Assembly (NCBI GenBank): GCA_036826475.1
Contig: DAISWG010000003.1
Span: forward strand, 31,436-95,435
Reading direction: 5' to 3'
Length of the DNA: 64,000 nucleotides
Source: Miltoncostaea sp036826475
Lineage (GTDB): Bacteria; Actinomycetota; Thermoleophilia; Miltoncostaeales; Miltoncostaeaceae
Below are positions 32,131 through 39,943 of this stretch, piece after piece (position 1 is the stretch's first letter; the number at the start of each line of letters is the position of its first letter). Position numbers and translations under genes: made by a program. The notes under the pieces were generated by a model, which saw only the letters and a list, made by a program, of their open reading frames with translations, had not been told where the DNA came from and did not search any database.

Positions 32131-33065
32131 CGACCGCCGCGCGCCACGCTGCGCCCGCCACCGCCTCCTTCCGGGCGCTCGGCACCACCGCCACCGTCGT
32201 CGTCGCCGACCCCGGCGCCATCGGCGAGGCGGAGCGGCTGCTGCGCGACCGGCTCGACGCGGTCGACCGCGCCTGCAGCCGCTTCCGCGACGACTCCGAG
32301 CTGGCCGCCCTCAACGCGGCGGACGGCAGGGAGACACTGGTGGGGCCGGTGCTGCTCGACGCGATCGGCGCGGCGCTGCGGGCCGCCGACGCGACCGGGG
32401 GCGACGTCGACCCCACCGTCGGCAGCGACATGGCCGCCTGCGGATACGACCGCGACTTCGCCATGGTCGCCGGCACCGACCCCGGCGAGCTGCGCGTCCG
32501 CGCCACGCCCCGCCCGCCGTGGCGGTCGATCCAGGTCGACCGCGCCCGCGGCACCGTCCGGCTGCCGCCGGGCGTGTCCCTGGACCTCGGCGCCACCGCG
32601 AAGGCGATGGCCGCCGACCGCGCCGCCGCCGCGATCCACAACCGCCTGGGCACGGCGACGCTGGTGTCGCTCGGTGGGGACATCGCCGTCGCCGGGACCC
32701 CCCCGGCCGGCGGATGGTCGGTCCGGGTGGGCGACGACCACCGCGCCGCGGGCCCCCACGACGAGGTCGTCGCCATCGCCGGCGGTGGGCTCGCCACCTC
32801 CGGCACCACCGTCCGCAGGTGGGGCGGGCGGCGGCGCCTGCACCACATCCTGGATCCGCGCACCGGGCGCCCCTGCGACGAGGTGTGGCGCACGGCCACC
32901 GTCGCCGCCGGGTCGTGCCTCGACGCGAACGCGGCCAGCACCGCCGCGATCGTCCGCGGCCTCTCCGCCGCCGGCTGGCTCGGCGGGCGGGGGCTCCCCG
33001 CGCGCCTGGTGGGCGTCGACGGCGACATCGTGCGGGTCGGCGGCTGGCCGGAGCCACAGGCGTGA
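32127..33065 (+). CDS. apbE: ApbE-family FAD:protein FMN transferase
   Basis: A 312-residue ApbE protein that transfers FMN from FAD to a Thr/Ser of target proteins. FRALGTTATVVVAD, the DPTVGSDMAACGYD loop, LDLGATAKAMAADRAA and HHILDPRTGRPCDE are family motifs. No signal peptide is seen, so modification may occur in the cytoplasm unless the start lies elsewhere. It overlaps the upstream gene (ATGA) and the downstream cytochrome gene (GTGA). Confidence 0.92.
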   Translation: MTTAARHAAPATASFRALGTTATVVVADPGAIGEAERLLRDRLDAVDRACSRFRDDSELAALNAADGRETLVGPVLLDAIGAALRAADATGGDVDPTVGSDMAACGYDRDFAMVAGTDPGELRVRATPRPPWRSIQVDRARGTVRLPPGVSLDLGATAKAMAADRAAAAIHNRLGTATLVSLGGDIAVAGTPPAGGWSVRVGDDHRAAGPHDEVVAIAGGGLATSGTTVRRWGGRRRLHHILDPRTGRPCDEVWRTATVAAGSCLDANAASTAAIVRGLSAAGWLGGRGLPARLVGVDGDIVRVGGWPEPQA

Positions 33066-33613
33066 CCTCCCTCGCCGTCTGGTACCTCATGCGCGCCTCC
33101 GGCGTGGTCGCGCTGCTGCTGCTGAGCGGCGCGACCGCGCTCGGCATCGCCACCTGGGGCCGCGTGAGCTTCGGCTCGCTGCCCCGCTTCGCGACGGTCG
33201 CGCTGCACCGCAGCGTGTCGCTGCTGGCCGTCACGTTCGTCGCCCTGCACGTCGCGACCGCCGTCCTCGACCCCTGGGCGCCCGTGCGGCCCATCGCCGC
33301 CGTCATCCCGTTCACCGCCGCGTCGCACTCCGCGCTGATCGGCCTCGGCGCCGTCGCCGTGGACCTGCTGGTCGCGGTCGCCGTCACCGGCATGATGCGC
33401 GCCCGAATCGGCGCCCGCGCGTTCCGCGCGGTGCACTGGGCGGCCTACGTCGCGTGGCCCGTCGCGGTGGTCCACGGCCTGGGGCTGGGGAGCGACGCCG
33501 GCACCGCCTGGTTCCGGATGCTCGCCCTCGGCACCGTCGCCCTTGTGGGCGCGGCCGCCGCCTGGCGGTGGTCGGCCGGCGGGCGGGACCGCGTCACGGC
33601 GGCGGCCCGATGA
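33062..33613 (+). CDS. Ferric-reductase-like transmembrane cytochrome b
   Basis: A 183-residue membrane protein with five or six helices. His pairs in LHRSVSLLAVTFVALHVATA and in FRAVHWAAYVAWPVAVVHG can ligate two stacked b hemes, as in ferric-reductase/NADPH-oxidase-type domains. It should move electrons across the membrane. It has no cytoplasmic FAD/NAD domain of its own; that role is probably filled by the next gene, which starts four bases inside this one (ATGA). Confidence 0.85.
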   Translation: MTSLAVWYLMRASGVVALLLLSGATALGIATWGRVSFGSLPRFATVALHRSVSLLAVTFVALHVATAVLDPWAPVRPIAAVIPFTAASHSALIGLGAVAVDLLVAVAVTGMMRARIGARAFRAVHWAAYVAWPVAVVHGLGLGSDAGTAWFRMLALGTVALVGAAAAWRWSAGGRDRVTAAAR

Positions 33614-34860
33614 GCACCGCCGCGCCCCACCGCAACGGCCTCGCCGCCCACCCCGCGCCGCTGCCCCGGCTGCTGGGCGGCGGCCCCCACCCGCCGGTGA
33701 CCGTCGCGGGGCCGGCGCTCATCGACGAGGTCCGCCGCGCCGGCCTGATGGGCCACGGCGGGGCGGCGTTCCCCACCTGGCGGAAGATGCAGGCGGTGGC
33801 GGACGGGCGGCGGACCGGCGTCGTCGTGGCCAACGGCACGGAGGGCGAGCCGGCGAGCGCGAAGGACGCGGTCCTGATGATCCACCACCCCGACCTGGTG
33901 CTGGAGGGCGCGCTCGCCGCGGCCGGCGCCGTCGGGGCCCGCGAGGTGATCGTGGCGGTCGGGCGGGAGGCCCCCGAGGCGATCGCCCGCGTGCGGGACG
34001 CGGCCGCCGCGATGCGGACCGGACGGATCCGCCTGAGCGTGGTGACGCCGCCCGCCCGGTTCGTCACGGGCGAGGAGACGGCCCTCGTCAACTGGATCAA
34101 CGGCGGCCCCGCCAAGCCGACCGCCAGCCCGCCCCGGCCGGGGGAGCGCGGCGTGCGCCGCCGGCCCACCCTGGTCCAGAACGTGGAGACGCTCGCCCAC
34201 GTCGGGCTCATCGCCCGGTACGGCGCCGACTGGTTCCGCACCGCCGGCACCCCGCAGGAGCCCGGGACGATGCTGGTGACCGTCGGCGGCGGCGTGCGCC
34301 TGCCGGGCGTCCTCGAGATCGAGCTCGGCACCCCCCTCGGGGAGATCCTCGACCGCGCCGGCGGCATGGTCGACGGCCTCGGCGGCGTCCTGGTGGGCGG
34401 GTACTTCGGCGCCTGGCTCGACGCCGGGGACCCGCTGGCCGTGCCCTTCTCGGCGGAGGGCCTGCGCCCCGCCGGGACGGCGCCGGGCGCCGGGACGATC
34501 GTGGTGCTCCCGCAGTCGGCGTGCCCCTTCGCCGAGACGGCCCGCGTCGCCCGGTACCTGGCGCAGCAGAGCGCCGGGCAGTGTGGGCCGTGCGTCCTGG
34601 GCCTGCCCGAGCTGGCCCGCAACATCCGCGCGATCGCCGACCGCCACGGGGTGGCGGGGGCGCTGGGGGAGGTGCACGAGCTGATCGGCCTCGTCGAGCG
34701 GCGCGGCGGCTGCGGGCACCCCGACGGCGCCGCCCGCCTGGCCCGCAGCGCCGTCCGCGCGTTCCCCGAGGAGCTCGACCTGCACCTGCGCGGCGGGTGC
34801 TCGGCGACGAGCCGCCGTTCGGTGCTGCCCATCCCCGGCCCGCCGGACGGGTGGCGCTGA
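33610..34860 (+). CDS. NuoF-like (51-kDa type) NADH dehydrogenase protein with FMN and [4Fe-4S] site
   Basis: A 416-residue protein of the NuoF/RnfC-like group. LMGHGGAAFPTWRKM is the FMN/NADH glycine-rich loop, NGTEGEPASAKD the FMN contact region, and SAGQCGPCVLGLPELARN plus the later GGCGHPDGAARL give the Cys ligands of the 4Fe-4S cluster. It should take electrons from NAD(P)H and pass them to the ferredoxin encoded next. Start and stop overlap both neighbours. Confidence 0.9.
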   Translation: MSTAAPHRNGLAAHPAPLPRLLGGGPHPPVTVAGPALIDEVRRAGLMGHGGAAFPTWRKMQAVADGRRTGVVVANGTEGEPASAKDAVLMIHHPDLVLEGALAAAGAVGAREVIVAVGREAPEAIARVRDAAAAMRTGRIRLSVVTPPARFVTGEETALVNWINGGPAKPTASPPRPGERGVRRRPTLVQNVETLAHVGLIARYGADWFRTAGTPQEPGTMLVTVGGGVRLPGVLEIELGTPLGEILDRAGGMVDGLGGVLVGGYFGAWLDAGDPLAVPFSAEGLRPAGTAPGAGTIVVLPQSACPFAETARVARYLAQQSAGQCGPCVLGLPELARNIRAIADRHGVAGALGEVHELIGLVERRGGCGHPDGAARLARSAVRAFPEELDLHLRGGCSATSRRSVLPIPGPPDGWR

Positions 34861-35081
34861 TGGGCGCGCGCCTGCGGGTGGACATGATCGCCTGCGACGG
34901 CTACGGCCACTGCCACGAGCTGCTGCCGGAGCTCATCGCGCTCGACCGCTGGGGCTACCCCATCGTCCGCGACGGGGAGGTCCCCGACGAGCTCGCCCCC
35001 GAGGCGCGGCGTGCGGTCGACCTGTGCCCGGTGCTCGCCCTGCGGCTGGAGGCCCTGAGGGGCGGGGGGTCGGGGGCGTAA
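34860..35081 (+). CDS. Small ferredoxin ([3Fe-4S]-type)
   Basis: A 73-residue ferredoxin. CDGYGHC and CP near residue 56 give three Cys ligands in the C-x5-C...CP arrangement typical of actinobacterial [3Fe-4S] ferredoxins. The ATG shares one base with the NuoF-like stop (TGATG). It links the NuoF-like protein to the membrane cytochrome. Confidence 0.88.
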   Translation: MGARLRVDMIACDGYGHCHELLPELIALDRWGYPIVRDGEVPDELAPEARRAVDLCPVLALRLEALRGGGSGA

Positions 35082-35110
35082 CGAACGGCCGGTCGGGGAG
35101 ACTGCCGGAC

Positions 35111-35530
35111 GTGCCGTCCCATGCCGTCGCCTTCCTCCTCGACACGGGGCCCCCGCGGTGGTGGACGACGGCGCTGCGGCTCGTGGCCGCCGCCGTCTTC
35201 ATCCCGGTCGGCCTCGGCAAGTTCGCGAACCACGACGCCTACGTCGAGCGCTTCGAGCGGTGGGGGTTCGGCGCCGCCGCCGGCGAGGTGGCGATCCTCG
35301 TCGGCGTCGTCGAGGTGGTCTGCGGACTGATGCTGCTCGTCGGGGTCGCGGCGCGGGCGGCGGCGCTGGTGCTCATCGGGAACATGGTGGGCGCGCTCGC
35401 CACCGCGGGGCGGGTCGACGGGGGCCAGGACGTGTGGCTGCCGCTGGTGATGATCGCCGTGCTCGCCGCCGTCGCCGCCTGGGGCGCCGGCCGGTGGGCC
35501 GTCCGGATCGGCCCGTCCTCCGGTTGGTGA
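35111..35530 (+). CDS. DoxX-family membrane protein
   Basis: A 139-residue protein with four membrane helices. ALRLVAAAVFIPVGLGKFAN is the DoxX/SURF4-like first helix, and VVEVVCGLMLLVGVAARAAA the later conserved part. DoxX proteins are linked to quinol and redox homeostasis, which fits the electron-transfer operon 29 bases upstream. Start GTG 35111 with GGGGAG about 10 bases away. Confidence 0.85.
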   Translation: MPSHAVAFLLDTGPPRWWTTALRLVAAAVFIPVGLGKFANHDAYVERFERWGFGAAAGEVAILVGVVEVVCGLMLLVGVAARAAALVLIGNMVGALATAGRVDGGQDVWLPLVMIAVLAAVAAWGAGRWAVRIGPSSGW

Positions 35531-35560
35531 GCGCCGGGCCGGCGGGCCCGGCCCTGGCCC

Positions 35561-36136
35561 TCAGGGCGCCGGGGCGGTGAACACCCAGTCGGTCCCCGAT
35601 GCCACCGCGTGGCAGCTCCAGCACACCGCGCCCGTGAGCGGCTCGCCGAAGCGCCCGCCCGGCGCCGCGCGCGTGTACTCGGCGAATCGCCAGTCGCCGT
35701 GGGCGGGATCGGCGCCCGCGACCTTGCGCATCACCGCGACGAGCGTCGGGCGCGCCGGGTCGTCCCCGGCGGCCTTCACCACCAGCGTCCCGTCCGGGAA
35801 CGGCGCGCCGGCCCGCCGCCCCCGCGGAACGCGGACGTAGACGTTCTTGACCCCCCGGTGGGCGTCGACGCCGACGCGTCGGGCCTGCGGGGAGTCGGGC
35901 GGGATCGGGGCGCGGTTGAGCCGCTCCCACCGCATGAAGCCCGCCGTCGCCGCGGGCAGGCCGGGGAGCGCCCGCGGCCGCGGCCGCGGCCGCGGGGTGG
36001 GCGCAGGGGCGGGATCGCGTGCCGCCGGCGCGGAACGTGCCGGCGTCGTCTGGGGCCCGGCGGCCGGGCCGCCGTCGGCGCAGGCGGCGGCGACGACGAC
36101 CACGGCGGCGGCCACCGCGACGAGCGCGAGCCGCAT
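35561..36136 (-). CDS. Cytochrome P460-like heme lipoprotein
   Basis: A 191-residue exported protein. The N-terminal helix ends in a lipobox (VVVVAAAC, Cys about residue 19), so it is a lipoprotein on the outer face of the membrane. A Pro/Arg-rich linker follows, then a beta-rich domain (FMRWERLNRAP; GVKNVYVRVPRG) and VCWSCHAVASGTDWVFT with the CxxCH heme-binding motif. The layout matches cytochrome P460/'cytochrome P460 family' proteins. It is a possible redox partner of the neighbouring electron-transfer operon. Start ATG 36136. Confidence 0.82.
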   Translation of the reverse strand: MRLALVAVAAAVVVVAAACADGGPAAGPQTTPARSAPAARDPAPAPTPRPRPRPRALPGLPAATAGFMRWERLNRAPIPPDSPQARRVGVDAHRGVKNVYVRVPRGRRAGAPFPDGTLVVKAAGDDPARPTLVAVMRKVAGADPAHGDWRFAEYTRAAPGGRFGEPLTGAVCWSCHAVASGTDWVFTAPAP

Positions 36137-36195
36137 CCCGGTCACGCGGCCCCTGGCCCGCGCCGCCTTCGAGGCACCGGAGGGACTCGTCCCTG

Positions 36196-36225
36196 TTGAC
36201 CTCGGCGTCCGAGGCGCCGTAGCGT
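36196..36225 (+). promoter_or_regulatory. Sigma70-type promoter of the cupin gene
   Basis: TTGACC (36196-36201), an 18-bp spacer and TAGCGT (36220-36225). The same boxes and spacing occur before the dehydrogenase at 39944. Confidence 0.65.
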
Positions 36226-36278
36226 CGGCGACACTCGACGAACGTGCTGCGTAATCGGCGGGGCATGGGGGAGTGGTC

Positions 36279-36710
36279 ATGGCGGATTACTCGGTGACGG
36301 ACATCGCGGACGTGCCCGACTCCGCCGCAGTGGTCCTCGACATGTTCCTCCAGCGTGGCGCAGAGCGCGTGACCGACCCGACACACGTGCAGTACCGATT
36401 CCTCACGGAGTCGCTCGACCTTGAGAGCTTCGCGATCTCCGTGGAGCGGTTCGCGCCGGGGTTCCGTCCGAGCCGCGGGCATCGGCACTCGTTGCAGGAA
36501 GAGGTCTACCTCGTCATCTCCGGTCAGATCGAGATGAAGCTCGACGATGACGTCATCACTGTCGGCCCGATGACGGCGGTGAGGGTGGCGCCGCGCACCG
36601 GCCGAGCGATCCGTTGCAGCGGGAGCGAGGAGGCGACGATCGTGGTCGTCGGAGCGCCCCGGACGGGACTCGATGACGTCGAGTTCCTGGCCGGCTTCTG
36701 GACCGACTGA
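36279..36710 (+). CDS. Cupin-domain protein
   Basis: A 143-residue single-domain cupin. RGHRHSLQEEVYLVISGQIE carries the His-x-His...Glu metal ligands of motif 1, and the C-terminal strands include TIVVVGAP. Reaction unknown; such proteins act as small oxygenases, isomerases or metabolite sensors. GGGGAG lies 5 bases before the ATG at 36279. Codons are less GC-biased than in the flanks, as in the cyclase gene next to it. Confidence 0.88.
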   Translation: MADYSVTDIADVPDSAAVVLDMFLQRGAERVTDPTHVQYRFLTESLDLESFAISVERFAPGFRPSRGHRHSLQEEVYLVISGQIEMKLDDDVITVGPMTAVRVAPRTGRAIRCSGSEEATIVVVGAPRTGLDDVEFLAGFWTD

Positions 36711-36711
36711 A

Positions 36712-39700
36712 TCACACCAGCGCCCTGCCGGCGCGCACCGACCGCGTCGCCGCCGCGTGGCGATCCAGACCCAGCTGGACGAATCGTGACTCGGCCGTCG
36801 CGAGCAACGAGTCGTCCCCCCGGACCACGCCCAGGGCGCGGAGGGCGAAGGGTGCGAGATAGCCCGACGTCGCCGTCAGGGGCGTCGCCTCCAGCTCCAG
36901 TCGCCTTGCGTCGTGAAGGATGGAGAGGGCGTCGAGGTAGGTGGCCATCGACCAGAGGTACACCCAGTTGGTGCGGCGGATCGCCGGGCGTCCGAGCAGT
37001 GATCTCGCCGCCTCGTGTTCACCCCGCAGGAGCGCCAGTCGCAGGCGCGGCGTCTCGATCACCGTGCCGAAGCCGGTGAGACCGTACTCCGAGGCCGCCC
37101 GCTCGAGGCGGCCGGCCTCGGCGTCCTCGCCCGTACGGAGGCACGCGATCGCGCACACCAGAAGCGAGCGCGGGTTCAGCGAGCACGGTGTCCCGACGTT
37201 CGCCCCGACGGTCGCTTCGACGCGTTCCTGAAGGGCTCGGACGGCCTCCCAGTCGCCGAGCATCAGCTCGATCTCCAGCGTCGCTGCGACGCTGTGCACG
37301 CGATGGTGGTCAGAGAGTCCGCGCGTGATCCTCTCGAGTTCGCGGGCGTGCGCATGCGCGCTCGCGAGCCGTCCCGCGGCCAAGGCAGGGGCGATCGCGC
37401 CCATGTGGATGTCCGCCAGGTGGTCGGGGTCGCTGATGCCCCGGGCGAGCGCGACGCGCTCCACATACAACTGGTGTGCGGCGCGCGCGTCGCCCCGGGC
37501 CAGCTCGCGGCTCGCCCGGAGGTCGGCCGCATACGAGCGGAGCGTCACATCGCCGCTGGCGTCAGCCGCAGTCACCGCTGCGGCGACGGCCGCCGCGGGC
37601 TTCGCGTCGTCCGAGTACCCCCGGGCGATCAACGCCCGCGCGCGCCCCGCCTCGCTCACGCCATCGGTGGCGAGCGCTTCCCGGACCCAGGTCTCGACCT
37701 CGTCGGAGCCGGGGGGCGGGTTCCACATCCCTGCGCGGACCAGCGTCTGGAAGGCGAGTTCGGCCGAAAGCTCGCCGGCTCTCAGGGCGTCCGGGGCCGC
37801 CCGGATCGCGTCCTCGAGGGCGTGGCGGAACGCGCGGCCGTCGAACCGGAGTGCATGCGCCCGTCCGAGCTCGCCGAGAACCTCGGTCCTCTCCTCGTCG
37901 TCGTCGCCCGCCGGGGTGAGCGCCAGGAACCGCTCGAGGAAGGCGATCGCAGTGCTGAGCTCGAAGCGTGCCGTCGCTGCGGACGCAGCCACCCGGAGCC
38001 AGCGCCGTGCCGACCGCCTCAGCGTCGCGAGCTGGGGCGCGTCGTGGGCCCATGCAAGGTCCGCATGCTCGGGCCGGACGGCCTCGGCGTAGTGGTGGGC
38101 GAGCGTCGTGGCGTGCTCGGCGGGGCGCTCCGCCCGCGCCTCCAGCCATGCGGCGAACCGGGCGTGCAGGCGCGCCCGCGACGCTCTCGGGATGGACTCG
38201 TAGGCAACCTCGCGGATCACCGCGTGTGAGATCTCGTACTCGACCTCGCCTCGGAGCCGCGAGCGGGGGTGTGCGGCCACCAGCCCCCGCTTCTCGAGGG
38301 CCGCGAGGTCGGGGACCGATCCGTTCAGCAGCTCCGAGACGGCACCCCGCCAGAACGTGCGTCCGATCACCGCCGCCGCGTGCACGGCCGCCTTCTGCAC
38401 CGGCTCGAGCAGGTCGACCCTGGCGGCGGTGACCGCCTGGACGGTGTCCGGCAGCATCGGGTCGCCCCCCGCTCCGCGCTCGGCCGCGTTCCGCGCCAGC
38501 TCGCCGAGGAACAGGGGATTCCCGTCGGCCCTCTGGACGATCGCGTCCCGCGTCGCGTCGGCCAGACCGGCCTGTGCGAGTTCGGCGACGAGTGAGGCCG
38601 CCTCGTCCGCGGGGAGCCCGCCGACCTCCAGCAGAGCCGAGCCGGCGGGGAGGCGGTCGAGGCCCTCGCGGCGCGCGGTCGCGATGACCATCAGAGGGCC
38701 GCCGTCGCCGCCGCCGACGTCCTCGAGGAGCTCGATCAGGACCTCCTCCGCCCACTGGAGGTCCTCCACGACCACCACCGCCGGCCCATCCCGGGTCAGG
38801 TCGCGACAGAGGCTCCGCCAATCGGTGCGGAGCCGGCCCTGGACGGCCAGGGGATGGACCCCGTCGGGGGGCTCCAACCCGAGGGGCAGGCCCAGCGCCC
38901 AACGCTTCCCGAGCTGGCCGGCGACGGCCTCAGGTGGAGCGTCGGCGCCGATCCCGAGGTGCGCACGGACGATGTCGCCGAGCGCAGGGAAGGGCGTGCC
39001 GCGACCGAGCGGGCGACACCGACCGACGTGGACGGGCGTCGCATCCGGGGGACCCCGCACGGCGCGGGCGAACTCCTCGACGATGGCGGACTTTCCGATT
39101 CCGGGGTCGCCGAGGAGCGTGACGATCCGGGGGGTGCCGCTCCGCGCGACGGCCGTCAGGGCCTCCTGGAGCACCCCGAGCTCCCGGTCCCGGCCGACGA
39201 CCGTCCGACGTGGCGGGACGGGCGCAGCGGCGCCGAGCAGGGCCCTGCAGATGACGGCGGCGGACTTGCCCTTCAGTGGGACCGCCCGGCCGGGTGTGAA
39301 GACGAAGCCATCCCGGCAGGCGCGCACGGTCCGCTCGCCGACGAGGATCTCATTGCTCGCCGCGGCCTGCTCGAGACGGGCGGCCACGTTCACGGCGTCA
39401 CCCGTCAGGAGCGAGCCGGTTCTGCGGTCGTCCCCGACGATCAGCTCGCCCGTGTTGACTCCGACCCTGAGCGCCACGGTGGGTCCGAAGAGTCCGTGCA
39501 CCCGCTCTCGCATCGCCAACGCGCTCCGCACGGCTCGCTCGGCGTGGTCCTCGACGGCGAGTGGGGCGCCGAAGGCGGCGAGCACGCCGTCGCCGAGGAA
39601 CTTGTCGAGGGTGCCGCCGCCGTTGGCGATCTCCTCCGCCATCGCGTCGTAGAACCGGGAGAGGAAGATGCGCGTCCGCTCGGGGTCCTGCTCATCGGCG

Positions 39701-39852
39701 AGCGCCGTCGAGCCGACGAGATCGGCGAAGAGGACCGTCGCGACCTTCCGCTCCTCTGGCCGGCTGCCGGCGGCCTCGACCGGCGCGGCGCACTGCGGGC
39801 AGAAGCGGGCAGCGGGGGGGAGCGGCTGCCCGCATGCGGCGCAGGGTCCCAT
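36712..39852 (-). CDS. Class III adenylate/guanylate cyclase fused to STAND ATPase and TPR-like repeats (copy 1)
   Basis: A 1046-residue multidomain protein: zinc ribbon (CAACGQPLPPAARFCPQC, 4-21), class III cyclase (about 38-215), AAA/STAND NTPase (P-loop GDPGIGKSAIVEEFA near 248) and helical repeats to the end. Cyclase residues are intact: metal Asp in FADLVGSTAL, Asp in KFLGDGVLAAFG, and the Asn/Arg of DAVNVAARL, so cyclic nucleotide synthesis is plausible. These proteins often act as signal-integrating regulators without a DNA-binding domain. It is divergent from the dehydrogenase at 39944 (91 bp between starts) and ends one base after the cupin stop. Base composition is less GC-rich than the neighbours. 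Confidence 0.9.
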   Translation of the reverse strand: MGPCAACGQPLPPAARFCPQCAAPVEAAGSRPEERKVATVLFADLVGSTALADEQDPERTRIFLSRFYDAMAEEIANGGGTLDKFLGDGVLAAFGAPLAVEDHAERAVRSALAMRERVHGLFGPTVALRVGVNTGELIVGDDRRTGSLLTGDAVNVAARLEQAAASNEILVGERTVRACRDGFVFTPGRAVPLKGKSAAVICRALLGAAAPVPPRRTVVGRDRELGVLQEALTAVARSGTPRIVTLLGDPGIGKSAIVEEFARAVRGPPDATPVHVGRCRPLGRGTPFPALGDIVRAHLGIGADAPPEAVAGQLGKRWALGLPLGLEPPDGVHPLAVQGRLRTDWRSLCRDLTRDGPAVVVVEDLQWAEEVLIELLEDVGGGDGGPLMVIATARREGLDRLPAGSALLEVGGLPADEAASLVAELAQAGLADATRDAIVQRADGNPLFLGELARNAAERGAGGDPMLPDTVQAVTAARVDLLEPVQKAAVHAAAVIGRTFWRGAVSELLNGSVPDLAALEKRGLVAAHPRSRLRGEVEYEISHAVIREVAYESIPRASRARLHARFAAWLEARAERPAEHATTLAHHYAEAVRPEHADLAWAHDAPQLATLRRSARRWLRVAASAATARFELSTAIAFLERFLALTPAGDDDEERTEVLGELGRAHALRFDGRAFRHALEDAIRAAPDALRAGELSAELAFQTLVRAGMWNPPPGSDEVETWVREALATDGVSEAGRARALIARGYSDDAKPAAAVAAAVTAADASGDVTLRSYAADLRASRELARGDARAAHQLYVERVALARGISDPDHLADIHMGAIAPALAAGRLASAHAHARELERITRGLSDHHRVHSVAATLEIELMLGDWEAVRALQERVEATVGANVGTPCSLNPRSLLVCAIACLRTGEDAEAGRLERAASEYGLTGFGTVIETPRLRLALLRGEHEAARSLLGRPAIRRTNWVYLWSMATYLDALSILHDARRLELEATPLTATSGYLAPFALRALGVVRGDDSLLATAESRFVQLGLDRHAAATRSVRAGRALV

Positions 39853-39905
39853 GGGGACGACGATAGACTTTCCTTGCGTCGAATGGGACGTGGATCGACG
39901 AGGCG

Positions 39906-39935
39906 TTGACCTGCCGGCGGCGGCGGCCGTAGCGT
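39906..39935 (+). promoter_or_regulatory. Promoter of the second dehydrogenase, near-leaderless
   Basis: TTGACC (39906-39911), an 18-bp spacer and TAGCGT (39930-39935). The -10 ends 8 bases before the ATG at 39944, and no ribosome site is present. Confidence 0.7.
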
Positions 39936-39943
39936 CATCGCCG

